Assembly: GCF_003751505.1 (NCBI RefSeq)
Contig: NZ_RJVB01000008.1
Coordinates: 62,001-126,000 of the forward strand
Length of the DNA: 64,000 nucleotides
DNA from: Erwinia sp. JUb26
GTDB lineage: Bacteria; Pseudomonadota; Gammaproteobacteria; Enterobacterales; Enterobacteriaceae
Direction of reading: 5' to 3'
This document shows, one piece after another, positions 33,202-43,623 of this stretch. Made by a program: the position numbers and the translations under genes. Numbering within the stretch: the stretch's first letter is position 1; each line of letters starts with the position of its first letter. Under the pieces are notes generated by a model. It saw only the letters and a program-made list of their open reading frames with translations. It had not been told where the DNA came from and made no database searches.

Positions 33202-33471
33202 ATGTCTCTAAGTGTTGAAACTAAAGCGCAGATCGTTGCTGATTTCGGTCGTGGTACTAACGACAGCGGTTCTACTGAAGTGCAGGTTGCTCTGCTGACT
33301 GCGCAGATTAACCATCTGCAGGGTCACTTCTCTGAACACAAGAAAGACCACCACAGCCGTCGCGGTCTGCTGCGTATGGTTTCTCAGCGTCGTAAACTGC
33401 TGGACTACCTGAAGCGTAAAGACGTTTCTCGTTACACCAGCCTGATCGAGCGTCTGGGTCTGCGTCGCTAA
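33202..33471 (+). CDS. rpsO: 30S ribosomal protein S15
   Basis: Primary 16S rRNA-binding protein of the central domain. The 89 residues are full length, with the [17 protein letters not shown] signature. TTGGAG precedes the ATG. E. coli rpsO is autoregulated by a leader pseudoknot; the 33140-33201 leader could serve the same role but I did not derive the fold. A terminator follows before pnp. Confidence 0.98.
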   Translation: MSLSVETKAQIVADFGRGTNDSGSTEVQVALLTAQINHLQGHFSEHKKDHHSRRGLLRMVSQRRKLLDYLKRKDVSRYTSLIERLGLRR

Positions 33472-33550
33472 GTCTTAAGGCTGTACTGCTACGTTTTCAG
33501 AGCGATCTGATAACAAAATAGCAAACGTACAGCCTGGAATGAGTTTCGCT

Positions 33551-33580
33551 GGAAAGGGGCCTTTATGGGCCCCTTTTTTC
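33551..33580 (+). terminator. Intrinsic terminator between rpsO and pnp
   Basis: AAAGGGGCC pairs with GGGCCCCTTT around TTTAT, followed by T6. Confidence 0.88.
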
Positions 33581-33638
33581 AAGCAATCGGCAGCAATTAC
33601 GGCCAAACTATTGTATTGTTGCTGAGTGTGATCTTCAG

Positions 33639-33714
33639 TTGCAGAGGTTCGCGCGGCTAATGAGAGGCTTTATCCCATGTGGGATCAGGGTTGTCATTAG
33701 TCGCGAGGATGCAA
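33639..33714 (+). promoter_or_regulatory. pnp leader hairpin (RNase III / PNPase autoregulation type)
   Basis: A long imperfect stem pairs TTGCA...CGCGCGGCTAATGA with TCATTAGTCGCGA...TGCAA. It encloses an inner stem ATCCCATGTGGGAT. It lies 62 bp before the pnp TTG start. The E. coli pnp leader has a comparable stem cut by RNase III, after which PNPase represses its own synthesis; that mechanism is inferred here from position and shape. Confidence 0.75.
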
Positions 33715-33775
33715 GGTGAAGATTAGTAATCCACGGCGGGCATCAACCCCTGCCCAGATGTTTAAGGAACTAATT

Positions 33776-35905
33776 TTGCTGAACCCGATCGTAAAAAAAT
33801 TCCAGTATGGTCAGCATACCGTCACCATTGAGACCGGTATGATGGCGCGCCAGGCAACGGCTGCCGTAATGGTAAGCATGGACGACACCGCGGTGTTCGT
33901 GACCGTTGTCGGCCGTAAAAATGCAAAACCAGGCCAGGATTTCTTCCCGCTGACCGTAAACTACCAGGAGCGTACCTACGCTGCTGGCCGCATCCCGGGC
34001 AGCTTCTTCCGTCGTGAAGGCCGCCCAAGCGAAGGCGAAACGCTGACTTCTCGTCTGATTGACCGCCCGCTGCGCCCACTGTTCCCGGAAGGCTTCGTGA
34101 ACGAAGTGCAGGTTATCGCCACCGTGGTTTCCGTTAACCCACAGGTTAACCCGGATATCGTGGCACTGATCGGTGCTTCTGCGGCGCTGGCGCTGTCTGG
34201 CCTGCCGTTCAATGGTCCTATCGGTGCTGCGCGCGTCGGTTACCTGAACGACCAGTACGTGCTGAACCCAACCAGCGATGAGCTGAAAGAGAGTAAGCTG
34301 GACCTGGTGGTTGCGGGTACGAAAGCTGCGGTACTGATGGTTGAATCTGAAGCCGAACTGCTGAGTGAAGACCAGATGCTGGGTGCAGTGGTATTTGGCC
34401 ACGAGCAGCAGCAGATCGTTATCGACACCATCAACGAACTGGTTGCCGTTGCCGGTAAACCACGTTGGGACTGGCAGCCAGAGCCTGTAAACGAAGCGTT
34501 ACATGCACGTATTGCAGCCCTGGCAGAATCACGTCTGAGCGATGCCTATCGCATCACTGAAAAACAGGAGCGTTATGCTCAGGTTGACGTGATCAAATCT
34601 GAAGCGACCGCAGCACTGCTGGCTGAAGATGAGAGCCTGGACGCTGGCGAGATCAGCGACATCCTGCACGCGCTGGAAAAAGACGTTGTTCGTAGCCGCA
34701 TTCTGCGCGGTGAACCACGTATCGATGGCCGTGAAAAAGACATGATCCGTGGTCTGGATGTGCGTACCGGCGTTCTGCCACGTACTCACGGTTCCGCACT
34801 GTTCACCCGTGGTGAAACTCAGGCGCTGGTAACGGCAACGCTGGGTACTGCACGTGATGCGCAGAACCTGGACGAGCTGATGGGCGAACGTACCGACAGC
34901 TTCCTGTTCCACTACAACTTCCCTCCGTACTCCGTTGGTGAAACCGGTATGGTCGGTTCACCGAAGCGTCGTGAGATCGGTCACGGTCGCCTGGCGAAAC
35001 GTGGCGTGCTGGCCGTAATGCCTAAAGGCGATGCGTTCCCGTACACCGTGCGCGTTGTGTCTGAAATCACTGAATCAAACGGCTCGTCTTCAATGGCTTC
35101 CGTTTGTGGTGCTTCTCTGGCGCTGATGGATGCAGGTGTGCCAATCAAAGCCGCCGTTGCGGGTATCGCAATGGGTCTGGTGAAAGACGAAAACAACTTC
35201 GTGGTTCTGTCTGACATTCTGGGTGACGAAGACCACCTGGGCGACATGGACTTCAAAGTTGCCGGTAGCCGCGAAGGTATCACCGCGCTGCAGATGGACA
35301 TCAAAATTGAAGGCATCACCCGCGAAATCATGCATGAAGCACTGAATCAGGCTAAGGGTGCGCGTCTGCATATCCTGAGCGTGATGGAACAGGCTATCAG
35401 CACGCCGCGCGGCGATATCTCTCAGTTTGCTCCACGTATCCACACCATCAAGATCAGCGTTGATAAGATTAAAGACGTGATCGGTAAAGGTGGCTCGGTT
35501 ATCCGTGCGCTGACCGAAGAAACCGGCACCACCATCGAAATCGAAGATGACGGTACGGTGAAGATTGCTGCAACCGACGGCGAGAAAGCGAAATTCGCGA
35601 TTCGTCGTATTGAAGAAATCACTGCAGAAATCGAAGTGGGTCGCATCTACAACGGTAAAGTCACGCGTATCGTGGACTTCGGTGCCTTCGTTGCAATCGG
35701 CGGCGGCAAAGAAGGTCTGGTACACATTTCTCAGATCGCTGACAAGCGCGTTGAGAAAGTGACCGACTACCTGCAGATGGGTCAGGAAGTACCGGTTAAG
35801 GTACTGGAAGTTGACCGTCAGGGTCGCGTGCGTCTGAGCATCAAAGAAGCCAGCGAACAGGCTCAGCCTGAAGCAGCAGCTCCTGCGGCACCAGAAGCAG
35901 AATAA
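33776..35905 (+). CDS. pnp: Polyribonucleotide nucleotidyltransferase (PNPase)
   Basis: Phosphorolytic 3'-5' exoribonuclease and degradosome component. The TTG at 33776 gives 709 residues (711 in E. coli) starting [20 protein letters not shown]. coli pnp also starts with TTG, preceded here by AAGGAAC. It has two RNase PH domains ([26 protein letters not shown]), a KH domain ([16 protein letters not shown]) and S1 ([15 protein letters not shown]). A start 60 bp upstream lies inside the leader and is unlikely. The C-terminus is Ala/Glu/Pro-rich. Confidence 0.97.
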   Translation: MLNPIVKKFQYGQHTVTIETGMMARQATAAVMVSMDDTAVFVTVVGRKNAKPGQDFFPLTVNYQERTYAAGRIPGSFFRREGRPSEGETLTSRLIDRPLRPLFPEGFVNEVQVIATVVSVNPQVNPDIVALIGASAALALSGLPFNGPIGAARVGYLNDQYVLNPTSDELKESKLDLVVAGTKAAVLMVESEAELLSEDQMLGAVVFGHEQQQIVIDTINELVAVAGKPRWDWQPEPVNEALHARIAALAESRLSDAYRITEKQERYAQVDVIKSEATAALLAEDESLDAGEISDILHALEKDVVRSRILRGEPRIDGREKDMIRGLDVRTGVLPRTHGSALFTRGETQALVTATLGTARDAQNLDELMGERTDSFLFHYNFPPYSVGETGMVGSPKRREIGHGRLAKRGVLAVMPKGDAFPYTVRVVSEITESNGSSSMASVCGASLALMDAGVPIKAAVAGIAMGLVKDENNFVVLSDILGDEDHLGDMDFKVAGSREGITALQMDIKIEGITREIMHEALNQAKGARLHILSVMEQAISTPRGDISQFAPRIHTIKISVDKIKDVIGKGGSVIRALTEETGTTIEIEDDGTVKIAATDGEKAKFAIRRIEEITAEIEVGRIYNGKVTRIVDFGAFVAIGGGKEGLVHISQIADKRVEKVTDYLQMGQEVPVKVLEVDRQGRVRLSIKEASEQAQPEAAAPAAPEAE

Positions 35906-35918
35906 AGCACGACCATTG

Positions 35919-35950
35919 AGCTCTCCGTCCGATGGCGGAGAGCTGTTTCA
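35919..35950 (+). terminator. Hairpin after pnp
   Basis: AGCTCTCCG pairs perfectly with CGGAGAGCT. The tail GTTTCATC is only weakly T-rich, so termination efficiency is uncertain. Confidence 0.55.
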
Positions 35951-36026
35951 TCGCAGGGTTGGATCCCTGTGTGCGGCAGGCGGATGACAGGATGTTCATC
36001 CCAATGTTTGTTTGTGGGAGTGGGAA

Positions 36027-36911
36027 ATGAAGCCATTTTTGCGCTGGTGTTTTGTTGCGACAGCTTTAACGCTGGCAGGATGCAGCAACACCAATTGGCG
36101 TGAGAACGAAATTTTGGCAGTTCCGCTGCAGCCTACGCTGCAACAGGAAGTCATTCTTGCTCGCATGGAACAAATTCTTGCCAGTCGGTCATTGACCGAT
36201 GATGAACGCGCACAGCTGTTATATGAGCGCGGAGTGTTGTATGATAGTTTAGGTTTGAGAGCACTGGCGCGGAATGACTTTTCACAAGCGCTATCTATCA
36301 GACCGGATATGCCGGAAGTATTCAATTACTTAGGCATATATTTAACGCAGGCAGGCAACTTTGATGCTGCCTATGAAGCGTTCGATTCTGTACTTGAGCT
36401 TGATCCAACTTACAATTATGCGCACTTAAATCGCGGTATCGCCCTTTACTACGGCGGAAGATTTAAATTAGCGCAAGATGATCTGCAGGCGTTTTATCAA
36501 GACGATCCTAACGATCCCTTCCGCAGCCTGTGGCTGTATCTCACTGAACGTGAGATCGACACAGAACAGGCCAAAGTCTCGCTGAAGCAGCGTTACGACA
36601 AAGCGGTAAAGGACCAATGGGGATGGAATATTGTCGAGTTCTACCTGGGCGACATCAGCGAAAAAACGCTGACCGAACGCCTCCAGGCAGACGCAACGGA
36701 TAACACTTCGCTCGCTGAACATCTCAGTGAAACCAACTTCTATTTAGGTAAGTACTACCTAAGTCTGGGGGAGAAGGACAACGCAGATGCGTTGTTCAAG
36801 CTGACGGTCGCTAACAACGTTCATAACTTCGTTGAGCACCGATATGCATTGTTGGAGCTGGCGCTACTCGGCCAGACACAAGACGATTTATCAGAATCTG
36901 ACCAGCAATAG
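36027..36911 (+). CDS. nlpI: Outer-membrane lipoprotein NlpI
   Basis: TPR lipoprotein that scaffolds peptidoglycan endopeptidases and delivers MepS to the Prc protease. The 294 residues equal E. coli NlpI. The lipobox LAGC puts the lipidated cysteine at 19, and the +2 serine favours the outer membrane. TPR helices follow (about 60-170, with [23 protein letters not shown]-type repeats). I chose the ATG at 36027; an upstream ATG would precede the signal peptide. It sits between pnp and deaD as in E. coli. Confidence 0.97.
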   Translation: MKPFLRWCFVATALTLAGCSNTNWRENEILAVPLQPTLQQEVILARMEQILASRSLTDDERAQLLYERGVLYDSLGLRALARNDFSQALSIRPDMPEVFNYLGIYLTQAGNFDAAYEAFDSVLELDPTYNYAHLNRGIALYYGGRFKLAQDDLQAFYQDDPNDPFRSLWLYLTEREIDTEQAKVSLKQRYDKAVKDQWGWNIVEFYLGDISEKTLTERLQADATDNTSLAEHLSETNFYLGKYYLSLGEKDNADALFKLTVANNVHNFVEHRYALLELALLGQTQDDLSESDQQ

Positions 36912-37014
36912 CTGACGAACTTTTATTGCCTGAACTTTGAAAAGTCATCATCTTCGCGGATGAGGGCATTTTTGTTCGTCGAAACCACTAATTTGAGCCG
37001 GTTCACACTTTTTG

Positions 37015-37095
37015 ATGAAAATGACTGAAAATTTTCACGACGAGTTATGTAGACTGGCCGCCGAAATCTACGAGGCACGTGTACTACATGACTGA
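37015..37095 (+). CDS. yrbN: Small protein YrbN overlapping deaD
   Basis: A 26-codon ORF reading [20 protein letters not shown] then ARVLHD. It resembles the E. coli small protein YrbN, encoded at the same place between nlpI and deaD. Its stop lies eight bases inside deaD (ATGACTGA), so translation through it could couple to deaD initiation. An upstream Shine-Dalgarno is weak. Function is unknown; a leader-peptide role in cold-regulated deaD expression is my inference. Confidence 0.82.
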   Translation: MKMTENFHDELCRLAAEIYEARVLHD

Positions 37096-39028
37096 TATTC
37101 AAACCACTTTTTCCGACCTTGGCCTGAACGCTGACATCCTTGAATCACTGAACGGTATGGGCTATGTAAAGCCTTCCCCAATCCAGGCTGAGTGTATTCC
37201 TCACCTGCTGGCGGGCCGTGACGTTCTGGGTATGGCGCAGACCGGGAGTGGTAAAACTGCGGCATTCTCCCTGCCGCTGCTAAATAACATTGATGCAACT
37301 GTTAAAGCACCACAGATTCTGGTGCTGGCACCGACCCGCGAACTGGCGGTTCAGGTAGCTGAAGCCGTAACCGAATTCTCTAAACACATGCGTGGCATTA
37401 ACGTTGTGGCCCTGTACGGCGGCCAGCGTTATGACGTGCAGCTGCGCGCTCTGCGTCAGGGACCACAGGTTGTTGTTGGTACCCCAGGTCGTCTGCTGGA
37501 CCACCTGAAGCGTGGCACCCTGGACCTGTCTAACCTGCGTGGTCTGGTACTGGACGAAGCTGATGAAATGCTGCGTATGGGCTTCATCGAAGACGTTGAA
37601 ACTATCATGGCGCAGATCCCAGACGGTCATCAGACCGCGCTGTTCTCAGCAACCATGCCGGAAGCGATTCGCCGTATCACTAAGCGCTTCATGAAAGATC
37701 CACAGGAAGTGCGCATTCAGTCAAGCCTGACTACGCGTCCTGACATCAGCCAGAGCTACTGGACTGCCTATGGCCGTAAAACTGATGCGCTGACTCGCTT
37801 CCTGGAAGCGGAAGACTTTGACGCTGCCATCATCTTCGTGCGTACTAAAAACGCAACGCTGGAAGTGGCTGAAGCGCTGGAGCGTAGCGGTTATAACAGC
37901 GCCGCGCTGAACGGTGATATGAACCAGTCCCTGCGTGAGCAGACACTGGAGCGTCTGAAAGATGGCCGTCTGGACATTCTGATCGCCACTGACGTTGCGG
38001 CCCGTGGCCTGGACGTTGAGCGTATCAGCCTGGTGGTTAACTACGACATCCCTATGGATGCCGAGTCTTACGTTCACCGTATCGGTCGTACCGGCCGTGC
38101 TGGCCGTGCTGGCCGCGCACTGCTGTTCGTTGAGAACCGCGAGCGTCGTCTGCTGCGTAATATCGAACGCACCATGAAACTGACCATTCCTGAAGTGGAG
38201 CTGCCTAACGCAGAACTGCTGGGTGAACGCCGTCTGGCTAAGTTCGCAGCAAAAGTACAGCAGCAGCTGGAAAGCAGCGATCTGGAACAGTACCGTGCAC
38301 TGCTGGCTAAAATGCAGCCTGAAGAAGAGCTGGACATCGAAACTCTGGCCGCAGCACTGCTGAAGATGGCACAGGGCGAACGTCCTCTGATTGTTCCTGC
38401 TGATGCTCCACAGCGCCCGCGTCGTGAATTCCGTGAGCGTGATGAGCGTCGCGGTGATCGTCCAGAGCGTGGCCCACGTGAGCCTCGTGAAGCGCGCGGT
38501 GAGCGTGATGGCGATCGTCCACGTCGTGAGCGTCGTGAAGTTGGCGATATGGAAGTGTACCGTATTGAAGTTGGCCGTGATGATGGTGTTGAAGTTCGTC
38601 ATATCGTTGGCGCCATCGCTAACGAAGGCGATATCAGCAGCCGTTACATCGGTAACATCAAACTGTTCGGTACTCACTCGACTATCGAGCTGCCAAAAGG
38701 CATGCCGGGCGAAGTGCTTCAGCACTTTACCCGTACGCGTATTCTGAACAAACCAATGAATATGCAGCTGATTGGCGATGCACAGCCACGCACCGATCGC
38801 GGTGGTGAGCGTCGTCCAGGCGGCCCGGCACGTGGTGGTTTCGGCAGCGGCGAGCGTCGTGAAGGCGGTCGTGGTGCAGAAGGTGGTCGTGGTGGTGAAG
38901 GCGGTCGTCGCTTCAGCAACGAGCGTAGCGGTGAGCGTCGCCCGGGCGGCTTCAGCCGTGACGGTGGCAACCGTGGCCCGCGTCGCGAAGAAGGCGGCAG
39001 CGCGCCAGCCCGTCGTCGTGATGCATAA
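37088..39028 (+). CDS. deaD: DEAD-box ATP-dependent RNA helicase DeaD (CsdA)
   Basis: Cold-shock helicase for 50S assembly and mRNA turnover. The ATG at 37088 gives 646 residues. The helicase core shows AQTGSGKT (50-57), [27 protein letters not shown] and [15 protein letters not shown]. An RNA-binding domain follows ([20 protein letters not shown]), then an Arg/Gly-rich tail with GERRPGG-like repeats. The start overlaps yrbN. The Arg-rich linker (about 440-480) is more repetitive than in E. coli. Terminator at 39044. Confidence 0.97.
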   Translation: MTDIQTTFSDLGLNADILESLNGMGYVKPSPIQAECIPHLLAGRDVLGMAQTGSGKTAAFSLPLLNNIDATVKAPQILVLAPTRELAVQVAEAVTEFSKHMRGINVVALYGGQRYDVQLRALRQGPQVVVGTPGRLLDHLKRGTLDLSNLRGLVLDEADEMLRMGFIEDVETIMAQIPDGHQTALFSATMPEAIRRITKRFMKDPQEVRIQSSLTTRPDISQSYWTAYGRKTDALTRFLEAEDFDAAIIFVRTKNATLEVAEALERSGYNSAALNGDMNQSLREQTLERLKDGRLDILIATDVAARGLDVERISLVVNYDIPMDAESYVHRIGRTGRAGRAGRALLFVENRERRLLRNIERTMKLTIPEVELPNAELLGERRLAKFAAKVQQQLESSDLEQYRALLAKMQPEEELDIETLAAALLKMAQGERPLIVPADAPQRPRREFRERDERRGDRPERGPREPREARGERDGDRPRRERREVGDMEVYRIEVGRDDGVEVRHIVGAIANEGDISSRYIGNIKLFGTHSTIELPKGMPGEVLQHFTRTRILNKPMNMQLIGDAQPRTDRGGERRPGGPARGGFGSGERREGGRGAEGGRGGEGGRRFSNERSGERRPGGFSRDGGNRGPRREEGGSAPARRRDA

Positions 39029-39043
39029 TCACTGATGCCCAAT

Positions 39044-39072
39044 AAAAAACCAGCCTTCGGGCTGGTTTTTTT
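39044..39072 (+). terminator. Intrinsic terminator of deaD
   Basis: AAAAACCAGCC pairs with GGCTGGTTTTT around TTCG, followed by a T run. The symmetric flanks make it likely bidirectional with the convergent yhbW. Confidence 0.9.
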
Positions 39073-39099
39073 ATGTCTGCCATTCGTGAAAAAGAAAAA

Positions 39100-40107
39100 C
39101 TACAGCGAATTTCGTACCTGCATAGCCAGCTCAAAGGAGTAAAGGCGAGCGTCAGGATCGAAAATCTGGCCGTTAACCATAATTTCATCTGCCTGAGTCT
39201 CACGCATCAGGCTCGCCAGCCCCTGGCGCACCTTCTCTTTATCTCCCACGATCGACATGCTCAGCGCCTGCTGCACGCCGTACTGTTCGGACGGCGACCA
39301 CAGGCTATCGATATTTTCCACCGGCGGCGGTAGCGGGCCCGGTTTACCCCGGCGCAGGTTAATGAACTGCTGCTGCATTGAGGTAAACAGGAACCGCGCA
39401 TCACGCTCGCTGTCGGCGGCAACGATATTGATACACACCATGGCATAAGGTTGCGACAGGCGTGCCGACGGCTTGAAGTTTTCACGGTATAGATGCAGCG
39501 CCTGCATCAGCATATCCGGTGCAAAATGCGAGGCAAACGCAAACGGCAGCCCCAGCTGCGCCGCGAGCTGCGCGCTGTAAAGGCTGGAACCCAACAGCCA
39601 GACCGGAATGTTCAAACCCAGACCCGGCACCGGCTGAACAGCAGGCGCATCGTTATCGGCCGCGTCGAACCAGCTAATCATCTCGGCCACATCGGCCGGG
39701 AAATTATCCACGTGTCCGCCCATATGACGGCGAAGCGCCATCATGGTGCGCTGATCGGAACCCGGCGCGCGGCCAAGACCCAGATCAATGCGGCCCGGAT
39801 AGAGTGACTCCAGCGTACCGAACTGTTCGGCAATCACCAGCGGGGAGTGATTCGGTAGCATCACGCCGCCGGAGCCGAGCCGCAGCGTTTGCGTATTGGC
39901 CGCCAGATAGCCAATCAGCACCGAGGTCGCCGCGCTGGCAATACCGGTCATGTTGTGATGTTCGGCCAGCCAGTAGCGGTGATAGCCCAGCTTCTCTGAC
40001 TGTCTGGCCAGAGAAAGCGAATTGTGGAACGCCTCACGCGCTGAAGCACCAAGAGGAATAGGGGCAAGATCGAGTACCGAAAGCGGTACCGTTTTTTTCT
40101 CAGACAT
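39100..40107 (-). CDS. yhbW: Luciferase-like flavin monooxygenase YhbW
   Basis: Member of the bacterial luciferase-like TIM-barrel family; substrate unknown. The 335 residues match E. coli YhbW. Landmarks are the [11 protein letters not shown] start, YRYWLAEHH-like motif ([12 protein letters not shown]) near 42-53, and [13 protein letters not shown]-type ([12 protein letters not shown]). In E. coli mtr lies between deaD and yhbW; here the two genes are directly convergent, separated by the shared terminator, so mtr is absent from this spot. Confidence 0.93.
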   Translation of the reverse strand: MSEKKTVPLSVLDLAPIPLGASAREAFHNSLSLARQSEKLGYHRYWLAEHHNMTGIASAATSVLIGYLAANTQTLRLGSGGVMLPNHSPLVIAEQFGTLESLYPGRIDLGLGRAPGSDQRTMMALRRHMGGHVDNFPADVAEMISWFDAADNDAPAVQPVPGLGLNIPVWLLGSSLYSAQLAAQLGLPFAFASHFAPDMLMQALHLYRENFKPSARLSQPYAMVCINIVAADSERDARFLFTSMQQQFINLRRGKPGPLPPPVENIDSLWSPSEQYGVQQALSMSIVGDKEKVRQGLASLMRETQADEIMVNGQIFDPDARLYSFELAMQVRNSL

Positions 40108-40388
40108 AGACGCTCACTTATTCTCAGATTCTCAATCATACATCGTTCAAGGCTACGACATATGTATGCCAAACGATTGTCCGTTTGCAGCACTTTGTAA
40201 AAGATTTGGCCGCAGATGAGCTTCATTCAGGCCCCTTTGAATGCGTTATACCGCTAAAAGTGGTTTTACGGTAAGAAACCTTAAATCAGCGATCGTACAT
40301 TCATTCAACGTTGACCATTTTTATGCAAAGGAAATGCAATGGCTGGCTGGTCGATTCCCCGTTTATTAACGAAAACGGGGGGATTTCA

Positions 40389-41360
40389 ATGAAAAAAACG
40401 GCATTTTTTACCCTTCTCCTGATCGTTCTGGCCGTCGCTCTGACCATTCTCATCCGGGCACACAGTCATTATTTACTGCTGCAGGGTGAAGTTGACGCCA
40501 CGGAAGTCATTGTTTCTTCTAAAGCCCACGGCCGGGTGCTCGAAAAACTGGTGCGTCGCGGTGATGATGTCATTGTCGGGCAGCCCCTCATCCAGCTTGA
40601 AGCTCCGGAACTTATCGCCCAGCTGAAATCGGCCGAAGCGGCCCGCGATCGGGCACAGCAGACGCTGAATCTTTCTCTTAACGGTACGCGCGAAGAGACG
40701 ATTCGTAATTTACGCGCACTGTTAGAACAATCCCGTACTGACTATCTCAATGCTCAGGCGACCTGGCAACGTGATTTCTCCGTGGCGAGGCAGGGCTATA
40801 TTTCCGCCCAGGACCTGGATAATGCCCGTAGAAGCCGTGACAGTGCCTGGCAACAGGTGCTGGCTGCACAGGCGAATCTCGATGAGGGACTGCATGGCGA
40901 CCGTGTTGAACAGCGCGCTGCTTATGCCGCTCAGCTGCATCAGGCCGAGCAGGATCTGCTGGAGGTCAAGGCGCAAACCGATGAGCTGCTGGTCAGATCG
41001 CCGGTTGCCGGTGAGGTTGGCCCAATCCCCGCCGAGCGTGGAGAGCTGCTCAATGCCGGTAGCCCGCTGATTACGCTTCTGGAACTACCCACCGCCTGGT
41101 TTGTCTTTGATTTACGTGAGGATATTCTGGCCCACGTGCGCAAGGGCGATAAAGTCTCGCTGCGCGTACCGGCGCTGAATAATCAGCAGATTGAGGCCGA
41201 AGTGCGCTATATCGCTCCGCTGGGCGATTACGCGACCAAACGCGCCACTCGCGCAACCGGCGACTTCGACCTGAAAACGTTTGAAGTTCGCCTGTATCCG
41301 TTATCACCGGTAAAAGATCTCCGTCAGGGAATGAGCGCGCTATGGCAATGGCAGGAGTAA
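40389..41360 (+). CDS. HlyD/EmrA-type periplasmic adaptor subunit
   Basis: Membrane-fusion protein expected to link an inner-membrane exporter to an outer-membrane channel. From the ATG at 40389 it has 323 residues with one N-terminal membrane segment (about 5-24). A split lipoyl-like domain follows (SSKAHGRVLEKLVRRGDDV and VRSPVAGEVGPIPAERGE), flanking a coiled coil of about 75-180. ATTTCA precedes the ATG and no Shine-Dalgarno is clear; an in-frame ATG at 40311 is an alternative. It resembles YbhG/YhiI. The next gene overlaps by 19 bp. Substrate unknown. Confidence 0.85.
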   Translation: MKKTAFFTLLLIVLAVALTILIRAHSHYLLLQGEVDATEVIVSSKAHGRVLEKLVRRGDDVIVGQPLIQLEAPELIAQLKSAEAARDRAQQTLNLSLNGTREETIRNLRALLEQSRTDYLNAQATWQRDFSVARQGYISAQDLDNARRSRDSAWQQVLAAQANLDEGLHGDRVEQRAAYAAQLHQAEQDLLEVKAQTDELLVRSPVAGEVGPIPAERGELLNAGSPLITLLELPTAWFVFDLREDILAHVRKGDKVSLRVPALNNQQIEAEVRYIAPLGDYATKRATRATGDFDLKTFEVRLYPLSPVKDLRQGMSALWQWQE

Positions 41361-42496
41361 ATCGCAGGCTGTGGGCTTTTCAGCGTGCCTTTCGCCATGA
41401 AATTCTGGTTGCCTGGCGTAAGCCGGTGGTCCACTGGCTTGGCTGGTGTTTCCCGCTGCTGCTGTTCGCGCTAATCGCCAGTGACTTCTCGGCCGGAACG
41501 CTGCTCGATCTGCCGGTTGTCGCCGTCGATCGCGATCACAGTGAAGCATCGCGCCAGCTGATCCGCCATCTGAATGCCGGATCTCATGCGCGGGTCACCG
41601 TTGCTGACGGCGGCTTACCGGATGCGCTGGAACGCCTTCGTCGTGCCGAAGACTATTCAGTGCTGATGATTCCGCCTTATTTCGAAGCCGACCTGCTGGC
41701 CGGCAGGCAGCCACGTATCTCCCTCTATTATAATGCGCTGTTTTACGGTGCCGGATTTTACTCTACCCAGGATTTTAGCGGCACGATCGCCGAGCTGAAC
41801 AGCCAGTACCAACCCTGGCTGGTGGCTGCCAGCGGGCGTACGATGCCGGTGCTGCCAAACGTCACCCTGGATTACGACAGCCTGTTCAACGCCAGCGGCA
41901 GCTATATCTACTACCAGCAGTTCGCGGCATGCATTCATCTGGTGCAGCTGTTTACCGTCACGCTGACCATCTGGCTGCTGGCGCGTTCTCGTCCGCTGAT
42001 TTTTCAACGGCATTTTGGCATGGCGCTGCTCGGTAAGCTGTTTCCTTTCACCCTCTGCTATACCGCGCTGCTGATGACGGAGGTCGCTCTGCTGGTGGGG
42101 ATCTTCGGCGCAAGGGTAGTCGGCAACCCGTTTTACATGCTGGCCGTGGCGTTTTTTTACGTCATGGCAGCGCAGAGTCTCGGTGTGATGCTGTTTACCT
42201 TTACCGGCAGCGCGATTACCGCCTACAGCATGATGGGGATTTTCGTTAGCCTTGCGCTGACTTTTTCGGGAATCGCGATGCCCGAACTGTCGATGCCGTG
42301 GCCTGCTCAGTTGATATCTAATATCGAACCGCTGACCCATGCCCTCTACGCCATGTTTGATCTCTTCCTGCGTGACGTGCCGGGAAAACCGGTGCTCAGC
42401 GTCTGCGCCTTGTTGATGGTTTATCCTCTGATCTCAGCGCTGCTGGTGCGCAAGCGCCTCTATCAGCGGCTGGTGAAACCGGAGGTGGCACAGTGA
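41342..42496 (+). CDS. ABC-2 type transporter permease (first of two)
   Basis: Inner-membrane protein of 384 residues with the ABC-2 layout seen in YbhS/YbhR/YhhJ. One N-terminal membrane helix (about 33-52) is followed by a periplasmic domain of about 170 residues with DLPVVAVDRDHSEASRQLIRH. Five or so C-terminal helices follow (about 195-375), with FTFTGSAITAY and SNIEPLTHALY. It overlaps the adaptor gene by 19 bp; an ATG at 41348 is an alternative start. GTGA overlap joins it to the second permease. No ATP-binding motif is present and no ATPase gene is nearby. Confidence 0.85.
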   Translation: MAMAGVNRRLWAFQRAFRHEILVAWRKPVVHWLGWCFPLLLFALIASDFSAGTLLDLPVVAVDRDHSEASRQLIRHLNAGSHARVTVADGGLPDALERLRRAEDYSVLMIPPYFEADLLAGRQPRISLYYNALFYGAGFYSTQDFSGTIAELNSQYQPWLVAASGRTMPVLPNVTLDYDSLFNASGSYIYYQQFAACIHLVQLFTVTLTIWLLARSRPLIFQRHFGMALLGKLFPFTLCYTALLMTEVALLVGIFGARVVGNPFYMLAVAFFYVMAAQSLGVMLFTFTGSAITAYSMMGIFVSLALTFSGIAMPELSMPWPAQLISNIEPLTHALYAMFDLFLRDVPGKPVLSVCALLMVYPLISALLVRKRLYQRLVKPEVAQ

Positions 42497-43614
42497 AACT
42501 GTGGTGGCAAACCTTCTGTTCCACGCTGATGCGCATGCTGCAAAAACCAATGTGGCTGATGATGCTGCTTTCGCTGTGCGTGATGAGCACCGTTTATATG
42601 AACCGCAGCGTGTGGGACCTGCCGGTGGCGGTGATTGATATGGACCACAGTACGGCCAGCCGACTGATCACCCGCCAGCTGAATGCGACGCCTAAGGTGA
42701 ACACGCAGATCTACGACAATCTGCCCGATGCCCTGCACGACCTCGGGCTGCGCAAGCTGTTTGCGGTGGTATTAATGCCGCAGGACCTGGAGCAGAAAAT
42801 GCTGGCAGGGAAACCGGTGAATATTCCGGTTTACGGTGATGCCACCAACCGACTGGCGAACGGTCAAATAGAGCTGGACGTAATCGCCGCCTATCAGCAG
42901 GTACTGAGCCAGTACAGCATCCAGCTGATGATGAAACAGGGCTTCAGCGCCCGCCAGGCGGAGGTGATTCTCACGCCCGTGATTGGGCAAACGGTGGACG
43001 TGTTTAACCCAGGGATCGGTTTTGCCGCTATCGTATTCCCCGGGCTGCTGGTGATGCTGTTACAGCATTCGCTGCTGATTGCCGGAGTGCGGGTCAACTT
43101 AACACTGCGCAGCAAGGGCAGGCCGCCGCTGTCGGTCACGCTGGGTGCGCTATCGGCGCTGATACCGATCTGGCTGTTTTTATCGGTAGTATTGTTTGGA
43201 CTATGGCCGTGGGTGCTGGGCTACCGGCAAACGGCTCCGCTGGCAGAGTTAGTGCTGCTGACGCTGCCGTTCCAACTGGCGGTGCTGGGGCTGGCGAAGC
43301 TGCTCACCGAATGTATTCGTGAGGTGGAGCGCATCTATCTGTCGCTGTCGTTTATCACCACCCCGGTCTACTATCTTTCGGGCACGATCTGGCCGGTGCA
43401 GTCGATGCCTGACTGGGTCCGTACCATTTCCATGATGTTTCCCTCTACCTGGGGGACCAGAATGATCGCGGGAGTTAATCAGATGGGGCTGCCGGTATCC
43501 GAAGTCAGGCAGTATGTGATGGTTCTGCTGGTAATGGGCGCAGTGTATGCCACCACAGGATTTCTGGTGGCAAAACTGCGCGAAAACGGCTGGCGGTGCC
43601 GTTCAACCGATTAA
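42493..43614 (+). CDS. ABC-2 type transporter permease (second of two)
   Basis: A 373-residue paralogue-like partner of the preceding permease, starting at GTG in a GTGA overlap with its stop; GGAGGTGG gives a good Shine-Dalgarno. The architecture is the same: an N-terminal helix (about 17-35), a periplasmic domain (DLPVAVIDMDHSTASRLITR parallels the neighbour's DLPVVAVDRDHSEASRQLIR), and C-terminal helices with YYLSGTIWPVQSMPDW. The two probably form a heterodimer with the adaptor. The operon ends here, 9 bp before convergent ubiV. Confidence 0.85.
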   Translation: MKLWWQTFCSTLMRMLQKPMWLMMLLSLCVMSTVYMNRSVWDLPVAVIDMDHSTASRLITRQLNATPKVNTQIYDNLPDALHDLGLRKLFAVVLMPQDLEQKMLAGKPVNIPVYGDATNRLANGQIELDVIAAYQQVLSQYSIQLMMKQGFSARQAEVILTPVIGQTVDVFNPGIGFAAIVFPGLLVMLLQHSLLIAGVRVNLTLRSKGRPPLSVTLGALSALIPIWLFLSVVLFGLWPWVLGYRQTAPLAELVLLTLPFQLAVLGLAKLLTECIREVERIYLSLSFITTPVYYLSGTIWPVQSMPDWVRTISMMFPSTWGTRMIAGVNQMGLPVSEVRQYVMVLLVMGAVYATTGFLVAKLRENGWRCRSTD

Positions 43615-43623
43615 CAGGAATGG

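Noticed and set aside
36940-36976. TCATC-TTCGCG-GATGA hairpin after nlpI as a terminator
   Set aside because: The stem is only about five pairs and AT-rich; too weak to call.
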